Under the pieces are notes generated by a model that saw only the letters and a program-made list of their open reading frames with translations, was not told the DNA's origin and did not search any database. Shown here in pieces: positions 40,514-49,908 of a stretch of 64,000 bases of DNA (positions within the stretch are counted from its first letter, which is position 1; every line of letters begins with the position of its first letter). This DNA comes from Sphingomonas qomolangmaensis (lineage in GTDB: Bacteria; Pseudomonadota; Alphaproteobacteria; Sphingomonadales; Sphingomonadaceae), in contig NZ_CP101740.1 in the NCBI RefSeq assembly GCF_024496245.1, positions 558,001 to 622,000 on the forward strand, given 5' to 3'. The position numbers and the translations under genes were made by a program.

Positions 40514-40527
40514 CGTTAGCGCTATCA
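40514..40527. promoter_or_regulatory. LacI/XylR-type operator before the GH43-xylB-xylA operon
   Basis: CGTTAGCGCTATCA is an almost symmetric 14-mer around AGCGCT. LacI-family sugar regulators recognise such sites, and the XylR repressor of Caulobacter uses closely similar TGGTAGCGCTACCA-like words (recalled). It lies 60 nt before the start of the first gene, overlapping the place expected for the promoter. Induction by xylose is therefore plausible. Confidence 0.55.
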
Positions 40528-40591
40528 TAGACGGACGCCCGGCTGGTACAAGCCTAGCGTGCCCCCGCAGCGGGGGGAAGGGCGTCCATCG

Positions 40592-40617
40592 CCGGGACGC
40601 GCGCTGCGGCGTCCCGG
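40592..40617 (-). terminator. Hairpin after the pentonate dehydratase gene
   Basis: CCGGGACGC and GCGTCCCGG pair perfectly over 9 bp around an 8-nt loop, 60 nt beyond the stop at 40677. It separates the epimerase-dehydratase operon from the control region of the GH43-xylB-xylA operon. No T run follows, so the call is tentative. Confidence 0.45.
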
Positions 40618-40676
40618 TCGGGCTTCCCTTTTCCCGCGCGGATGCCGACGCATCGGCCTCGACTCGTGCCCAAAGC

Positions 40677-42479
40677 TCAGTGATTGTCGCGCGGCAGGCC
40701 CATTGTCTGGGCGATGCGCTGATATTTTTCGGCACCTTCCAGGATTGCCCCGGTCTGCAACTGGCCGACGGTGGCGCGCTGGATTTCCTGCCACGGCGTC
40801 TGCGAGGCGGGATAGGCATAGCCGCCAGCCTCGGTAAGCGCGCGGCGGCGCTCCGCTAGTTCGGCGTCGTCGACCAGCACGTCGGCCGAGCCCTTGCCCA
40901 GATCGATCCGCACGCGGTCGCCGGTGCGGATCAGTGCCAGCCCGCCCATCGCCGCCGCTTCGGGCGAGGCGTTGAGGATCGAAGGGCTGCCCGACGTTCC
41001 CGACTGGCGACCATCGCCGATGCAGGGGAGGGCGTGCACGCCTTCGCGGATCAGATAGGCCGGCGCGCGCATGTTCACGACTTCGGCCGCCCCCGGATAG
41101 CCGATCGGCCCGGCACCACGCATGAACAGCAAATGGCTGTCGGTGATGCCGAGCGCGGGATCGTCGATCCGCGCGTGATAATCCTCTGGACCATCGAACA
41201 CCACCGCAGGGCCTTCGAACGCCTCGGGATCGTCGGGGTTTGAGAGATAACGGTTGCGGAATTCGGGGCTGATCACGCTGGTCTTCATGATCGCTGATTC
41301 GAACAAATTGCCGCGCAGCACGATGAACCCGGCTTCTTCCTTCAGCGGCGTCGCGAACGGGCGGATGACCTTGTCGTCCTCGATCGTCGCATTGCGGCAA
41401 TTGTCGCCGATCGTCTTGCCGTTGGCGGTGATCACATCCTCGTGGATCAGACCCTGCTTCATCAACTCGGCCACCACCGCGGGGACGCCGCCGGCATGAT
41501 AGAAATCTTCCCCCAGATATTCGCCGGCGGGCTGCAGGTTGACCATCAGCGGCACCTTGTGGCCGTGCGTCTGCCAATCGTCGAGTGCCAGATCGGCGCC
41601 GATGTGGCGCGCGATCGCGGCGAGATGGATCGGCGCGTTGGTTGATCCGCCGATCGCCGAATTGACGACGATCGCGTTGAGGAACGCGTCGCGCGTCATG
41701 ATGTCCGACGGCTTGAGATCCTCGGCGACCATTTCGACGATGCGGCGACCGGTGAAATAGGCGACTTCCTGGCGGTCGCGATACGGCGCCGGGATCGCTG
41801 CCGAGCCGGGCAGCTGCATGCCCAGCGCTTCGGCCAGCGAGTTCATCGTCGTCGCGGTGCCCATCGTGTTGCAATAGCCGGTCGAGGGAGCGGAGGAGGC
41901 GACGAGCTTGATGAAGCCCTCGTCATCGATCGCGCCGGTCGCGAGCAATTCGCGCGCCTTCCACACGATAGTGCCCGATCCGGTGCGCTCGCCCTTGTGC
42001 CAGCCGTTGAGCATCGGCCCGACCGACAGCGCGATCGCCGGAATGTTCACGGTAGCGGCGGCCATCAGGCAGGCCGGCGTCGTCTTGTCGCAACCGATCG
42101 TTAGCACCACGCCGTCGAGCGGATAGCCGTACAGCACTTCGACCAGCGCCAGATAGGCAAGGTTGCGATCCAGTGCTGCAGTCGGGCGCTTGCCGGTTTC
42201 CTGGATCGGATGGACGGGGAATTCGAGCGGGATGCCGCCCATTTCCCGGATGCCGTCGCGCAGCCGTTCGGCCAGCACGAGGTGATGGCGGTTGCACGGG
42301 GACAGATCGCTGCCCGTTTGCGCGATGCCAATGATCGGCTTGCCCGAGCGCAATTCCTCTAGGCTCAAGCCGAAGTTGAGATAGCGCTCGAGATACAGCG
42401 CGGTCATGTCGACGTTCTCGGGATTGTCGAACCAGGCGCGCGAGCGGAGCTTTGGCTGGAGCTGGGGCGTGTCAGTCAT
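40677..42479 (-). CDS. IlvD/Edd-family pentonate dehydratase (xylonate/L-arabinonate)
   Basis: Protein of 600 aa. [39 protein letters not shown] and [20 protein letters not shown] supply the three Cys of the Fe-S cluster. [16 protein letters not shown] and [20 protein letters not shown] are shared with Caulobacter XylD-type dehydratases, which it resembles strongly along its length (recalled). It should turn D-xylonate or L-arabinonate into the 2-keto-3-deoxy acid, the second step of oxidative pentose breakdown; the matching dehydrogenase and lactonase are not in the window. The epimerase gene ends 30 nt upstream, so the pair forms an operon. An IlvD amino-acid role is unlikely in this setting and with this signature. 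Confidence 0.85.
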   Translation of the reverse strand: MTDTPQLQPKLRSRAWFDNPENVDMTALYLERYLNFGLSLEELRSGKPIIGIAQTGSDLSPCNRHHLVLAERLRDGIREMGGIPLEFPVHPIQETGKRPTAALDRNLAYLALVEVLYGYPLDGVVLTIGCDKTTPACLMAAATVNIPAIALSVGPMLNGWHKGERTGSGTIVWKARELLATGAIDDEGFIKLVASSAPSTGYCNTMGTATTMNSLAEALGMQLPGSAAIPAPYRDRQEVAYFTGRRIVEMVAEDLKPSDIMTRDAFLNAIVVNSAIGGSTNAPIHLAAIARHIGADLALDDWQTHGHKVPLMVNLQPAGEYLGEDFYHAGGVPAVVAELMKQGLIHEDVITANGKTIGDNCRNATIEDDKVIRPFATPLKEEAGFIVLRGNLFESAIMKTSVISPEFRNRYLSNPDDPEAFEGPAVVFDGPEDYHARIDDPALGITDSHLLFMRGAGPIGYPGAAEVVNMRAPAYLIREGVHALPCIGDGRQSGTSGSPSILNASPEAAAMGGLALIRTGDRVRIDLGKGSADVLVDDAELAERRRALTEAGGYAYPASQTPWQEIQRATVGQLQTGAILEGAEKYQRIAQTMGLPRDNH

Positions 42480-42509
42480 GCAGGGTCTTTCGCGAAACAG
42501 GCAGGTGGG

Positions 42510-43655
42510 TCAGCGCTTCGTCGACACGCGGTAGATCATGACATGCCGATAGGGCTTGCCGGGATCGACGCGCGCCGAGACGAAGCTCGGCTGGTTGGGG
42601 GCATCGGGGAATTTCTGGGGCTCAAGCGCGATGCCGTCGCCCATACGGTAAAGATGTCCGTCTTTCCCAACGTATGTGGCATCGAGGAAGTTGCCGCTGT
42701 AGAATTGGACGCCGGGCTCGGTCGACAGCACTTCGAGCACGCGGCCCGAGGCCGGGTCCTCGAGCCGCGCCGCGATTTCGGGGGTATCGGTCAGGCCCTT
42801 GTCGAGCGCGTAATTATGGTCGTAGCCCTGCGCGACGCGGATCTGCTCATCCCTGCCGTCGCGAATACGCTCGGCGATCATTCGCGGGCGGCGAAAGTCG
42901 AACGGCGTATTCTCGACCGGTCGCAGCTCGCCGGTCGGGATCAGCGCGGCGTTGACCGGGGTATAGGCGCGCGCGGGAATCGTCAGCAGCTGGTCGGTCG
43001 CGCCCATCGGCGATCCGTCGCCCGCCATGTTGAACAAGGCGTGGTTGGTCATGTTGACGATAGTCGGCTTGTCGGTCTTCGCATCAAACGCGATCCCCAG
43101 ATTGCCGGTCTCGTCGAGCGTATAGGTGACGGTGACGTCGAGCTTGCCCGGATAGCCGGAATCGCCGTCGGGGCTGCGGTGCGACAGCACCAGCTTGGCG
43201 GTCGGCCCGCTGCTGACGGACACGACCTTCCACAGGATCTTGTCGAAACCGTTGCCGCCGCCGTGCAGCGAATTGACCTTGTCGTTGAGCGGCAGCTGAT
43301 GGCTCTTGCCGTCGAGCGTGAACTTGCCCCCTGCGATCCGGTTGGCGAAGCGGCCGACGGTGACGCCGAAATAATTGGGACGATCGACATAGGAGGCGAC
43401 GTCGTCATAACCGAGCACCACATCGGCGACCTTGCCGTCGCGACCCGGTACCATCAGTGATTGCAGCGTGGCGCCATAGGTCAGTACGCGCGCGCTGACG
43501 CCATTGGCGTTGCTGAGCGTGATCGCCTCGACCACCGATCCGTCCTTGAGCGTTCCCGCCGCTTCACGCGTAGCGGTGGCGGCGATCGCCCCGCCGGGGG
43601 ACGTCATGGCCAGCATTGCACCAATCATCAGCGTCGCTGCCTTCATGTTCGCCAT
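42510..43655 (-). CDS. galM: Exported aldose 1-epimerase
   Basis: Protein of 381 aa with a signal peptide (TLMIGAMLAMTSPGGAIAA) followed by a complete epimerase domain: SYVDRPNYFGVTVGRFANRI, VNSLHGGGNGFDKILWKVV (His), NMTNHALFNMAGDG (second His), YDHNYALDKG and TEPGVQFYSGNFLDA (near the catalytic Glu). It interconverts alpha and beta sugar anomers, here in the periplasm. The start at 43655 follows GGGAGAGACGAAGG and begins the signal peptide after three residues; the longer open frame of 38 more codons has no ribosome site and would cover the operator at 43706. First gene of the epimerase-dehydratase operon. Confidence 0.92.
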   Translation of the reverse strand: MANMKAATLMIGAMLAMTSPGGAIAATATREAAGTLKDGSVVEAITLSNANGVSARVLTYGATLQSLMVPGRDGKVADVVLGYDDVASYVDRPNYFGVTVGRFANRIAGGKFTLDGKSHQLPLNDKVNSLHGGGNGFDKILWKVVSVSSGPTAKLVLSHRSPDGDSGYPGKLDVTVTYTLDETGNLGIAFDAKTDKPTIVNMTNHALFNMAGDGSPMGATDQLLTIPARAYTPVNAALIPTGELRPVENTPFDFRRPRMIAERIRDGRDEQIRVAQGYDHNYALDKGLTDTPEIAARLEDPASGRVLEVLSTEPGVQFYSGNFLDATYVGKDGHLYRMGDGIALEPQKFPDAPNQPSFVSARVDPGKPYRHVMIYRVSTKR

Positions 43656-43705
43656 CCTTCGTCTCTCCCGCGCGGGCGTCGGTCTATGCGTCCGCTGCGC
43701 GGATA

Positions 43706-43716
43706 TAGTCAGACAA
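43706..43716. promoter_or_regulatory. FadR-type (GntR family) operator candidate
   Basis: TAGTCAGACAA matches the published FadR-subfamily consensus TNGTNNNACNA at every fixed position and is nearly symmetric. It lies 51 nt before the epimerase start. GntR/FadR regulators often control sugar-acid pathways, which fits the dehydratase in this operon. The flanking CATATCGGT resembles the motif before the GH43/GH51 pair. Confidence 0.5.
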
Positions 43717-43769
43717 CATATCGGTGGGCAAGCGCCGGCGGGCGGCTTTCGGGTTCGGTTCGGCGGCAA

Positions 43770-44990
43770 TCAGGCGAGGATCGACCCGCCCTTCATAACC
43801 ATCTTGACGCGGCCCTGCACCGGCAGGCCGTCGAACGGGGTGTTGCCCGCCCGCCCAACCATCCGGTCGGCGACGATCTGCGCGCCGATGTTCGGATCGA
43901 CCAGGATCAGGTCGGCGGGCTGCCCCGCCGCCAGCGTCCCCGTGTCGAGCCCCAGTATCCGCGCGGGGTTTCGGGCGAGCAACGCGAACAGCCGCTCGAT
44001 CGTGATCGTGCCGTCGTGCACCATTCCAAGCCCCAGCGGCAGCAGCGTCTCGGCGCCCGACATGCCCGGCGCCGAATCGGCGAAGGGCAGGCGCTTTTCC
44101 TCGGGGCCGCGCGGATCGTGCGACGAAGTCAGCACGTCGATCGTCCCGTCGGCGAGCGCCGCGAGCGCCGCGCGCCGGTCGTCTTCGCTGCGCAGCGGTG
44201 GCGAGAGATGCGCGAAGGTGCGGAAATCGTTCATGGCGATGTCCGAAAGCAGCAGATGCCCCGGCGAAATCCCGCAGGTCACCCGAACCCCGCGCGCACG
44301 TGCCGCGCGGATCAGGTCGAAGCCCTTGGCCGTCGTCACCTGACGGAAATGGAGTGCTGCGCCGGTTTCCCCCGCCAGCATCAGGTCGCGGGCGATTGCC
44401 AGCGATTCGGCGATCGCGGGAGCGGCGCGCAGCCCCAGCCGCGTGGCGGTCTCGCCCTCGGTCGCGACCGCGCCTGCAGCGAGCCCGGCATCTTCTGGGT
44501 GGGCGACAACCGTCAGCCCGATATCGGCGGCATAAGCGAGCACCCGGCGCATCACCCCGCTATCGGCGATCCAGCCGCGCCCGGTCGCCACCGCGCGCGC
44601 GCCGGCTTCCTGGTTGATCGCCATTTCGGCGAGGTCGATGCCCGCCAGCGCGCGAGTCGCGGCGGCGATCGGATGGACCCATAGCTCAGGCTTGCCCATG
44701 TCGGCGGCGCGCTGGACGATGCCCGGATCGTCGAGGATCGGCGACTGATCGGGCATCAGCCCGACACGGACGATCCCGCCGGCAAGGCACGCAGGCTTGT
44801 CGATCGCGAAAACCCCCAGATCGACGATCGCGGGCGCCAGCATCCGCCCGCGGCAATCGACGATCGCGGCACCTACCGGCGCGTCGAAATCGCCGACGCG
44901 CATAATGCAATCGCCCTCGACCAGCAGGTTGCCTTGCCGTTTGCCGCCGTCGGGGCAGACCAAGGTCGCGTTCACGAAAGCGGTGGTCAT
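43770..44990 (-). CDS. Dihydroorotase-like protein lacking the metal site (PyrC'-type)
   Basis: Protein of 406 aa with the full dihydroorotase fold, but the opening metal motif DxHxH reads [11 protein letters not shown], so both His are absent. The late motif that normally reads D-H-A-P-H is [11 protein letters not shown], losing the catalytic Asp. HPEDAG and the [10 protein letters not shown] segment keep other positions. In Pseudomonas, such an inactive PyrC' is a structural partner of aspartate carbamoyltransferase (Schurr and O'Donovan work, recalled). Here its ATG overlaps the pyrB stop by 4 nt, consistent with a complex of both. A working PyrC must be encoded elsewhere. The start at 44990 was chosen for that overlap. 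Confidence 0.88.
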   Translation of the reverse strand: MTTAFVNATLVCPDGGKRQGNLLVEGDCIMRVGDFDAPVGAAIVDCRGRMLAPAIVDLGVFAIDKPACLAGGIVRVGLMPDQSPILDDPGIVQRAADMGKPELWVHPIAAATRALAGIDLAEMAINQEAGARAVATGRGWIADSGVMRRVLAYAADIGLTVVAHPEDAGLAAGAVATEGETATRLGLRAAPAIAESLAIARDLMLAGETGAALHFRQVTTAKGFDLIRAARARGVRVTCGISPGHLLLSDIAMNDFRTFAHLSPPLRSEDDRRAALAALADGTIDVLTSSHDPRGPEEKRLPFADSAPGMSGAETLLPLGLGMVHDGTITIERLFALLARNPARILGLDTGTLAAGQPADLILVDPNIGAQIVADRMVGRAGNTPFDGLPVQGRVKMVMKGGSILA

Positions 44991-45979
44991 GCCCAACCCT
45001 CCACGCCGCGTGCGCGCCGCGTCAGCACGTCGAGACACGCCATCCGCACCGCGACCCCCATTTCGACCTGTTCGGTGATCGCCGATCGCCCCGGCATATC
45101 GGCGACCGACGAGGTAATCTCGACCCCGCGGTTCATCGGCCCCGGATGCATCACCAGCGCGTCGGGCTTCGCAAGCGCCAGCCGCTCGGGGGTCAGGCCA
45201 TAGCGGCGGTGATATTCGCGCGTCGACGGGATAAACGCCCCCGACATCCGCTCGTTCTGCAGCCGCAGCATCATCACGACGTCGGCACCATCGAGCGCGG
45301 CGTCGAAATCGGTGAAGCGCGTAACCGCCATCTGCTCGACCGCGGCGGGCATCAACGTCGACGGGCCGACGACGCGCACTTCGGCGGCGAGCGAGGCAAG
45401 CGCCAGCATATTCGATCGCGCGACCCGGCTGTGCAGCACATCGCCGCAGATCACCACGCGCTGCCCGGCGATGCTGCCGCGCCGCCGCCGGATCGTCAGC
45501 GCATCGAGCAGCGCCTGCGTCGGGTGCTCATGGCTGCCGTCGCCGGCGTTGAGCACCGGGCAATCGACCTTGTCGGCGATCAGCTGCACCGCGCCCGAGC
45601 TGCCGTGGCGGATGACGATCACGTCGGCGCGCATCGCGTTGAGCGTGACCGCGGTGTCGATCAGCGTCTCGCCCTTCTTCACGCTCGACTGGCCGACGCC
45701 CATGTTGACGACGTCGGCGCCGAGTCGTTTTCCCGCGATCTCGAACGACAACAGCGTGCGCGTCGAATTTTCGAAGAACGCGTTGATCTGCGTGACCCCG
45801 TCGAGCCGGCGGTCGTTCTTGGCGCGCGCGCGGTTCGCCTCGATCCATTGCTCCGATTCGTCGAGCAGGAAGGTGATCTCGTGCGGCTGCAGCCCGCCGA
45901 TACCCGTGAGGTGCCGGTGCGGGAACGCGACGCGTCCGGGCAGGACGGCGGCGGGGGAGTGGTCCGAAGCTGACATCAA
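44987..45979 (-). CDS. pyrB: Aspartate carbamoyltransferase catalytic subunit
   Basis: Protein of 330 aa, catalysing the first committed step of pyrimidine synthesis. [20 protein letters not shown] carries the carbamoyl-phosphate loop [19 protein letters not shown] and [17 protein letters not shown] are the HPTQ region; [20 protein letters not shown] is the 240s-type loop for aspartate, and [13 protein letters not shown] is conserved. The N-terminal ~20 residues ([17 protein letters not shown]) extend the usual start slightly. First gene of a pair with the PyrC'-like gene; no pyrI gene is present, as expected for a dodecameric PyrB-PyrC' enzyme. Confidence 0.97.
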   Translation of the reverse strand: MMSASDHSPAAVLPGRVAFPHRHLTGIGGLQPHEITFLLDESEQWIEANRARAKNDRRLDGVTQINAFFENSTRTLLSFEIAGKRLGADVVNMGVGQSSVKKGETLIDTAVTLNAMRADVIVIRHGSSGAVQLIADKVDCPVLNAGDGSHEHPTQALLDALTIRRRRGSIAGQRVVICGDVLHSRVARSNMLALASLAAEVRVVGPSTLMPAAVEQMAVTRFTDFDAALDGADVVMMLRLQNERMSGAFIPSTREYHRRYGLTPERLALAKPDALVMHPGPMNRGVEITSSVADMPGRSAITEQVEMGVAVRMACLDVLTRRARGVEGWA

Positions 45980-46016
45980 GGCCGGCGGTTAGAACGCCCC
46001 CGCTGCGCACGCAAGC

Positions 46017-47540
46017 TTATGCGGCTTCCAGCTTCGAGACGAAGGTGCCAGCAGCGGCGCGCAATTTCCGCGAGGTTTCGGCAAGCGCCGACGCGGCGCC
46101 CAGCACGCGACCGGACAGCGTTTCGGTGTCGTGCGCCACCATCACCACATTGGCGATCTGGTCGGCCATCTGCGTTGCTCCCGCCGCGGTATCGATCGCC
46201 GTGGTCTTGAGCGCGGCAGCGGTGGCGCGCTGCGCGTCGATCGCGGTGCGGATCGCCGCCGCAGCTGTGGCGAGATCGCCGATCGCGCCGGTGATTCCGG
46301 CTAGCGCATCGTGCGCGATCTCGGCCTCGCCATGGACCGACGTCGCGAGCGTGCGGATTTCGCCCGTCGCGCCGGTGGTTTGGCCCGCCAACAGCTTCAC
46401 CTCCTGCGCGACCACCGCGAAGCCGCGTCCGACGTCGCCCGCACGCGCCGCCTCGATCGTCGCGTTGAGCGCTAGCAAATTGGTGCGTGCAGCGATCGCG
46501 TGGACCGAATCGGCGAAGCGTCCGATCGCTTCGGTGCGCTCGGTGAGGTGGCGGACCGCGTCGTGCCCCGACGTCGATACGTCGCGCGCGTCATGGCTCA
46601 ACCGCGCCTGGCGATCGACGCTGGCTCCGATCGCGTTGATCGACAGCGACAGTTCGGCGATCCGCGCTGCAAGCGCCTCGGCGCTGGCTGACGACATCGC
46701 CGCGGTATCGGCGCTTTCGGTCGTCTCGCGGCTCGCGCGGCGCGCAATGTCCTGCAGGTCGCGGGCCGACGCCTCGAGCTCGGACGACGCAGCGGAAACC
46801 GATCCGACGATCGCGTCGATCGTGTCGTGGAAGCTGCCCGCGAGCGCCAGCATCTCGGCGCGGCGCGCCTCGGCGGCGTCGCGCTCGGCGGCTTCGCGGC
46901 GTTCGCGCTGCTCGCCTTCGCGGCGTTCGGCCGCAGCAGCGGCTTCCATCGCGGCTTCGACCTCGTGGCGGCGCGCGATCGCGTCGGCAGCCGCAGAGTT
47001 GCTGTCGGCCTGCGCCTGTTCCTGCCGCAGCATCAGCGCCTGCAGCCGCATCGTGAGAAACGCGAGCACGCCGCACTGCAGGACCACCGCGATCACGTGG
47101 ATGATCGTCCGCCAGACATTGCTGCCGCCCAGGAACACCCAGTCTGTGACGAGCAAGCCGAAGCTCAGATGATGCACCGCGATCAGCGCCGAGGCCAGCA
47201 CCAGCGGGCGCCAGTCGCACAGCACCGCCAATGCAGCGAGCGCGACGAAGAAATACATGTGGATATCGATCTGCCACGCGCGACCCGCATATAGATAGAC
47301 GCCTAGCGCGGGGAGCAGCGCGGCGAGCACGCCCAGCATCAGCCGTGCATTGGCGTCGCGCTGACTGCGAAGCAGCGCGATCGTGGGGGGCAGCGTGGCT
47401 GCGATCCCGATCGACAGCACGATGCCGAATCCAGGCGCGCGAAGGACCATTCCCATCACGCCGATCGCCGCTACGCTGACCCAGGCGGCGATGACCAGCA
47501 GGTCGAAGCCGCGGCGACGAAATGCGTCGAGCTGGTTCAT
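46017..47540 (-). CDS. Membrane methyl-accepting chemotaxis-type receptor
   Basis: Protein of 507 aa. The first ~190 residues make about six membrane helices ([71 protein letters not shown]), then a coiled coil ([19 protein letters not shown]) leads into the signalling domain with [20 protein letters not shown] and [16 protein letters not shown], the highly conserved hairpin tip. No HAMP and no periplasmic ligand domain are seen, so it probably senses a signal within the membrane. The start at 47540 has GGAGAAGGC before it and overlaps the stop of the small upstream gene by 4 nt; the longer frame above would read through that gene. Confidence 0.9.
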   Translation of the reverse strand: MNQLDAFRRRGFDLLVIAAWVSVAAIGVMGMVLRAPGFGIVLSIGIAATLPPTIALLRSQRDANARLMLGVLAALLPALGVYLYAGRAWQIDIHMYFFVALAALAVLCDWRPLVLASALIAVHHLSFGLLVTDWVFLGGSNVWRTIIHVIAVVLQCGVLAFLTMRLQALMLRQEQAQADSNSAAADAIARRHEVEAAMEAAAAAERREGEQRERREAAERDAAEARRAEMLALAGSFHDTIDAIVGSVSAASSELEASARDLQDIARRASRETTESADTAAMSSASAEALAARIAELSLSINAIGASVDRQARLSHDARDVSTSGHDAVRHLTERTEAIGRFADSVHAIAARTNLLALNATIEAARAGDVGRGFAVVAQEVKLLAGQTTGATGEIRTLATSVHGEAEIAHDALAGITGAIGDLATAAAAIRTAIDAQRATAAALKTTAIDTAAGATQMADQIANVVMVAHDTETLSGRVLGAASALAETSRKLRAAAGTFVSKLEAA

Positions 47541-47860
47541 GCCTTCTCCACCGTTTCGCTGCCGCAGCCGGCCCCGGGCGCACGCAGCAACAGGATCGCG
47601 CGCCCCTGCGTTTGCCCGCGCAGCGCTGTCAGCGGCGATTCGACGATCAGCGACCCCGGCCAGCCGCCGGTCGCTACCAGCGATCCGCCCGCCGCTCGTG
47701 CCAATGCCGCCATCGCGCCCGCCGAGGTGCCGTCGAGCGGGACCATCAGGATACGCCCGCGCTGCGGAGGAAGCCCCGCGAGCACGCCCATGCCGACGAT
47801 CGCGACCACGGCTTGGCCGATGAGTATCGAAAAGGATGAAAAACGCGGTAGTTGGAACAC
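47537..47860 (-). CDS. Small membrane-anchored protein coupled to the chemotaxis receptor
   Basis: Protein of 107 aa. One hydrophobic segment near the N-terminus ([19 protein letters not shown]) suggests an anchor or uncleaved signal, followed by about 75 residues outside ([39 protein letters not shown]) with alternating small residues. Its TGA overlaps the receptor ATG (ATGA), so the two are co-translated. I do not recognise a family, but the coupling suggests a ligand-binding or accessory role for the receptor, which itself has no sensor domain outside the membrane. Confidence 0.6.
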   Translation of the reverse strand: MFQLPRFSSFSILIGQAVVAIVGMGVLAGLPPQRGRILMVPLDGTSAGAMAALARAAGGSLVATGGWPGSLIVESPLTALRGQTQGRAILLLRAPGAGCGSETVEKA

Positions 47861-47927
47861 GCGGCCGGTGTAACGGCGAGTAGTTAGTGCGAAGTAAACT
47901 GCCCAACAGGGTCTTTCGGACCGTTGT

Positions 47928-48389
47928 TCAGCCGTGCGCGAGCGCGTCGATCGCGCCCTGCAGGATCCAGGCGGCGGCCATGTTATCGATCAATTCGGCG
48001 CGTTTCGCACGGCTTGCGTCCTGTTCGATCAAGGTCCGCTCGACCGCGACGGTCGACCAGCGCTCGTCCCACAGCAGTATCGGCAATGCCAAATCCTCGA
48101 CATTGCGCGCGAAGGCGCGGGTCGATTGGGTGCGCGGGGTATCGCTGCCGTCGAGGCTGAGCGGCAGCCCGATGACGATCCCGCGCACGACCTGCTTGCC
48201 GATGACGCCGGCGATTTCGGCCTTGTCCTTCTGGAACTTGGTACGGCGGATCAGCGTGGCGGGGCTGGCGAAGCTCCAGCCGGCGTCGCAGAACGCGGTG
48301 CCGATCGTCTTGGTACCGACGTCGAGCCCGATCAGCCGCCCGCCAGCAGGGAGTGCCGCGGCGAACGCCGCCTTCTCGGTGGTGATCAT
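47928..48389 (-). CDS. ruvX: Holliday junction resolvase-like RuvX (YqgF)
   Basis: Protein of 153 aa with the RNase H-like fold. [20 protein letters not shown] carries the first catalytic Asp, [20 protein letters not shown] the conserved loop, [20 protein letters not shown] the second acidic site, and [17 protein letters not shown] the last Asp helix. Known roles in the family are 16S rRNA 5'-end processing and resolving junctions. Its ATG overlaps the stop of the upstream DUF3089 gene (ATGA). The start chosen, at 48389, gives the usual length. Confidence 0.95.
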   Translation of the reverse strand: MITTEKAAFAAALPAGGRLIGLDVGTKTIGTAFCDAGWSFASPATLIRRTKFQKDKAEIAGVIGKQVVRGIVIGLPLSLDGSDTPRTQSTRAFARNVEDLALPILLWDERWSTVAVERTLIEQDASRAKRAELIDNMAAAWILQGAIDALAHG

Positions 48390-49489
48390 CGCGCGAACGC
48401 CGCCATCCGCCGCGCCGCATCCTGCCGGACATTGCCCCAGAACAGGCTGTAGTCGAACACGTGGTAGTTGTTTCCCGGCAGCACGTAATTGCCGAGGTCG
48501 GGGGGGCTGCCGATCATCAGGATACCGCGCCCTTCGCAGCGCGCCGGGATGCGCCCGGGCTCGAGCGTCGCCTCGGTCAGGTCTTCCGACGGGAACAATG
48601 CGCCCAGATTGGCCGGAGCCTCGGCCGAATCGCCGGCATTGCCGGTGATCGGGTTGGTGCACACCAATGGCGTTCCCGCGCGCGGCAGGCCGTTGAAGCC
48701 GGTGGTTTGATCGAAGGTGTCGAAGATCAGCGAGGGATCGGCGGGCTCGGCAAAGCTCTGCCACGAGAGGATGCAGCCGGACTGCTGCGCCGTCGCGCAT
48801 TCGGGCAGGCCGAGCATGGGCAGATCGGCGGGCTTCGACACCGGCCAGCCGACGACATAGGCGGCGACGATCCGGTCGGCGATCGGCTGGCCCGCGATCC
48901 GGTCCTTGAGCAGATGCGTCAGGTGCAGCGCGCCCTGGCTATGCCCGGCAAGGATGATGGGTCGATCGGGACCGACTTCGCCCACAAACTGGTCGAACGC
49001 TGCCAGCACGTCGCGATAGGCGAGCGCCAACGCCTGGCGCGCGCTGTCCTCGCTGGTCAGGAACGCGCCGAAGGTCGCCTGGCGGTAGCGCGGGGCCCAG
49101 ACCGCGCCGACTTCGTTGAACGCGCTCGCCTGGCCGCGCAGGAAAATCTCGGCGCGGCCATTGGCGTCGGCATTGTCGAGCGGCGCGTTCCAGTGGCCAC
49201 GATCGAGATACGAGGTGGGGTGGATGAAGAACACGGCGGCGGGCGGATTCGCGCCGACGGTCAGCCCCTGCGGCACCCAAAGCGCCGGATTGCCCGCGCG
49301 ATCGGGCCGCGCGATCCACATGGCGGGCTTGGCATAGGCATTGGGCTCGGGCTCGGGCAGCGCCTCGAACGGTGCGCTCGGCACCATCGTCCGGCGCAGC
49401 AGCTCGATCCCGTACAGGCGATAGGCAAACGCCGCGGCGATCGCGAGGATGATGAGCACCGCCACCACGTACAGAAATTTGCGCGCCAC
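48386..49489 (-). CDS. Membrane-anchored DUF3089 alpha/beta hydrolase
   Basis: Protein of 367 aa starting at GTG, with GGAAGGATTTGGATA before it; the open frame continues 50 codons further up but as Arg-rich text over the control region of gatC. The N-terminus ([20 protein letters not shown]) is a single membrane helix. [20 protein letters not shown] and [20 protein letters not shown] (nucleophile elbow GHSQG) are the DUF3089 signature, and [14 protein letters not shown] and [19 protein letters not shown] follow. It is probably a lipase or esterase facing the periplasm; substrate unknown. It overlaps ruvX by 4 nt and diverges from gatC. Confidence 0.88.
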   Translation of the reverse strand: MARKFLYVVAVLIILAIAAAFAYRLYGIELLRRTMVPSAPFEALPEPEPNAYAKPAMWIARPDRAGNPALWVPQGLTVGANPPAAVFFIHPTSYLDRGHWNAPLDNADANGRAEIFLRGQASAFNEVGAVWAPRYRQATFGAFLTSEDSARQALALAYRDVLAAFDQFVGEVGPDRPIILAGHSQGALHLTHLLKDRIAGQPIADRIVAAYVVGWPVSKPADLPMLGLPECATAQQSGCILSWQSFAEPADPSLIFDTFDQTTGFNGLPRAGTPLVCTNPITGNAGDSAEAPANLGALFPSEDLTEATLEPGRIPARCEGRGILMIGSPPDLGNYVLPGNNYHVFDYSLFWGNVRQDAARRMAAFAR

Positions 49490-49620
49490 TATCCAAATCC
49501 TTCCTGCCCGCGAACCAGCGGACCCGCGCACACCCCGTGCGACAGCCTTGCGCGCGGCGCAACCGCAGCTTTGGGGGGTGGACGCTTGAAGCGGGCAAGG
49601 CACGATGCTAGCCGCGACGA

Positions 49621-49908
49621 ATGTCCGTAGACACCGCAACCGTGAAACGCATCGCGAGCCTCGCCAGGATCGCGATCACCGATGACGAGGCGCAGGCAAT
49701 GGCGCCCGAACTCAACAACATCCTTGGCTGGATCGAGCAATTGGGCGAGGTCGATGTCACCGGCATCGAGCCGATGACCGCCGTCATCCCCAACACGCTT
49801 CGTTTGCGCGAAGACGTGGTGACCGAGCCCGACCAGCGCGACCTGGTGCTGGCCAACGCGCCGCAGGCCGAACATGGCTTTTTCGCGGTGCCCAAGGTGA
49901 TCGAATGA
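49621..49908 (+). CDS. gatC: Asp/Glu-tRNA amidotransferase subunit C
   Basis: Protein of 95 aa. [40 protein letters not shown] and [20 protein letters not shown] are the standard GatC text, ending [17 protein letters not shown]. It wraps around GatA and holds it to GatB in the complex that makes Gln-tRNA and Asn-tRNA by transamidation. The last 4 nt overlap the gatA start. The ribosome site is weak and lies in the 130-nt gap shared with the DUF3089 gene. Confidence 0.98.
   Translation: MSVDTATVKRIASLARIAITDDEAQAMAPELNNILGWIEQLGEVDVTGIEPMTAVIPNTLRLREDVVTEPDQRDLVLANAPQAEHGFFAVPKVIE

Noticed and set aside
40677..42479. Reading the dehydratase as ilvD (dihydroxy-acid dehydratase)
   Set aside because: Sequence wording follows sugar-acid dehydratases and the gene is coupled to an aldose 1-epimerase in a pentose island.
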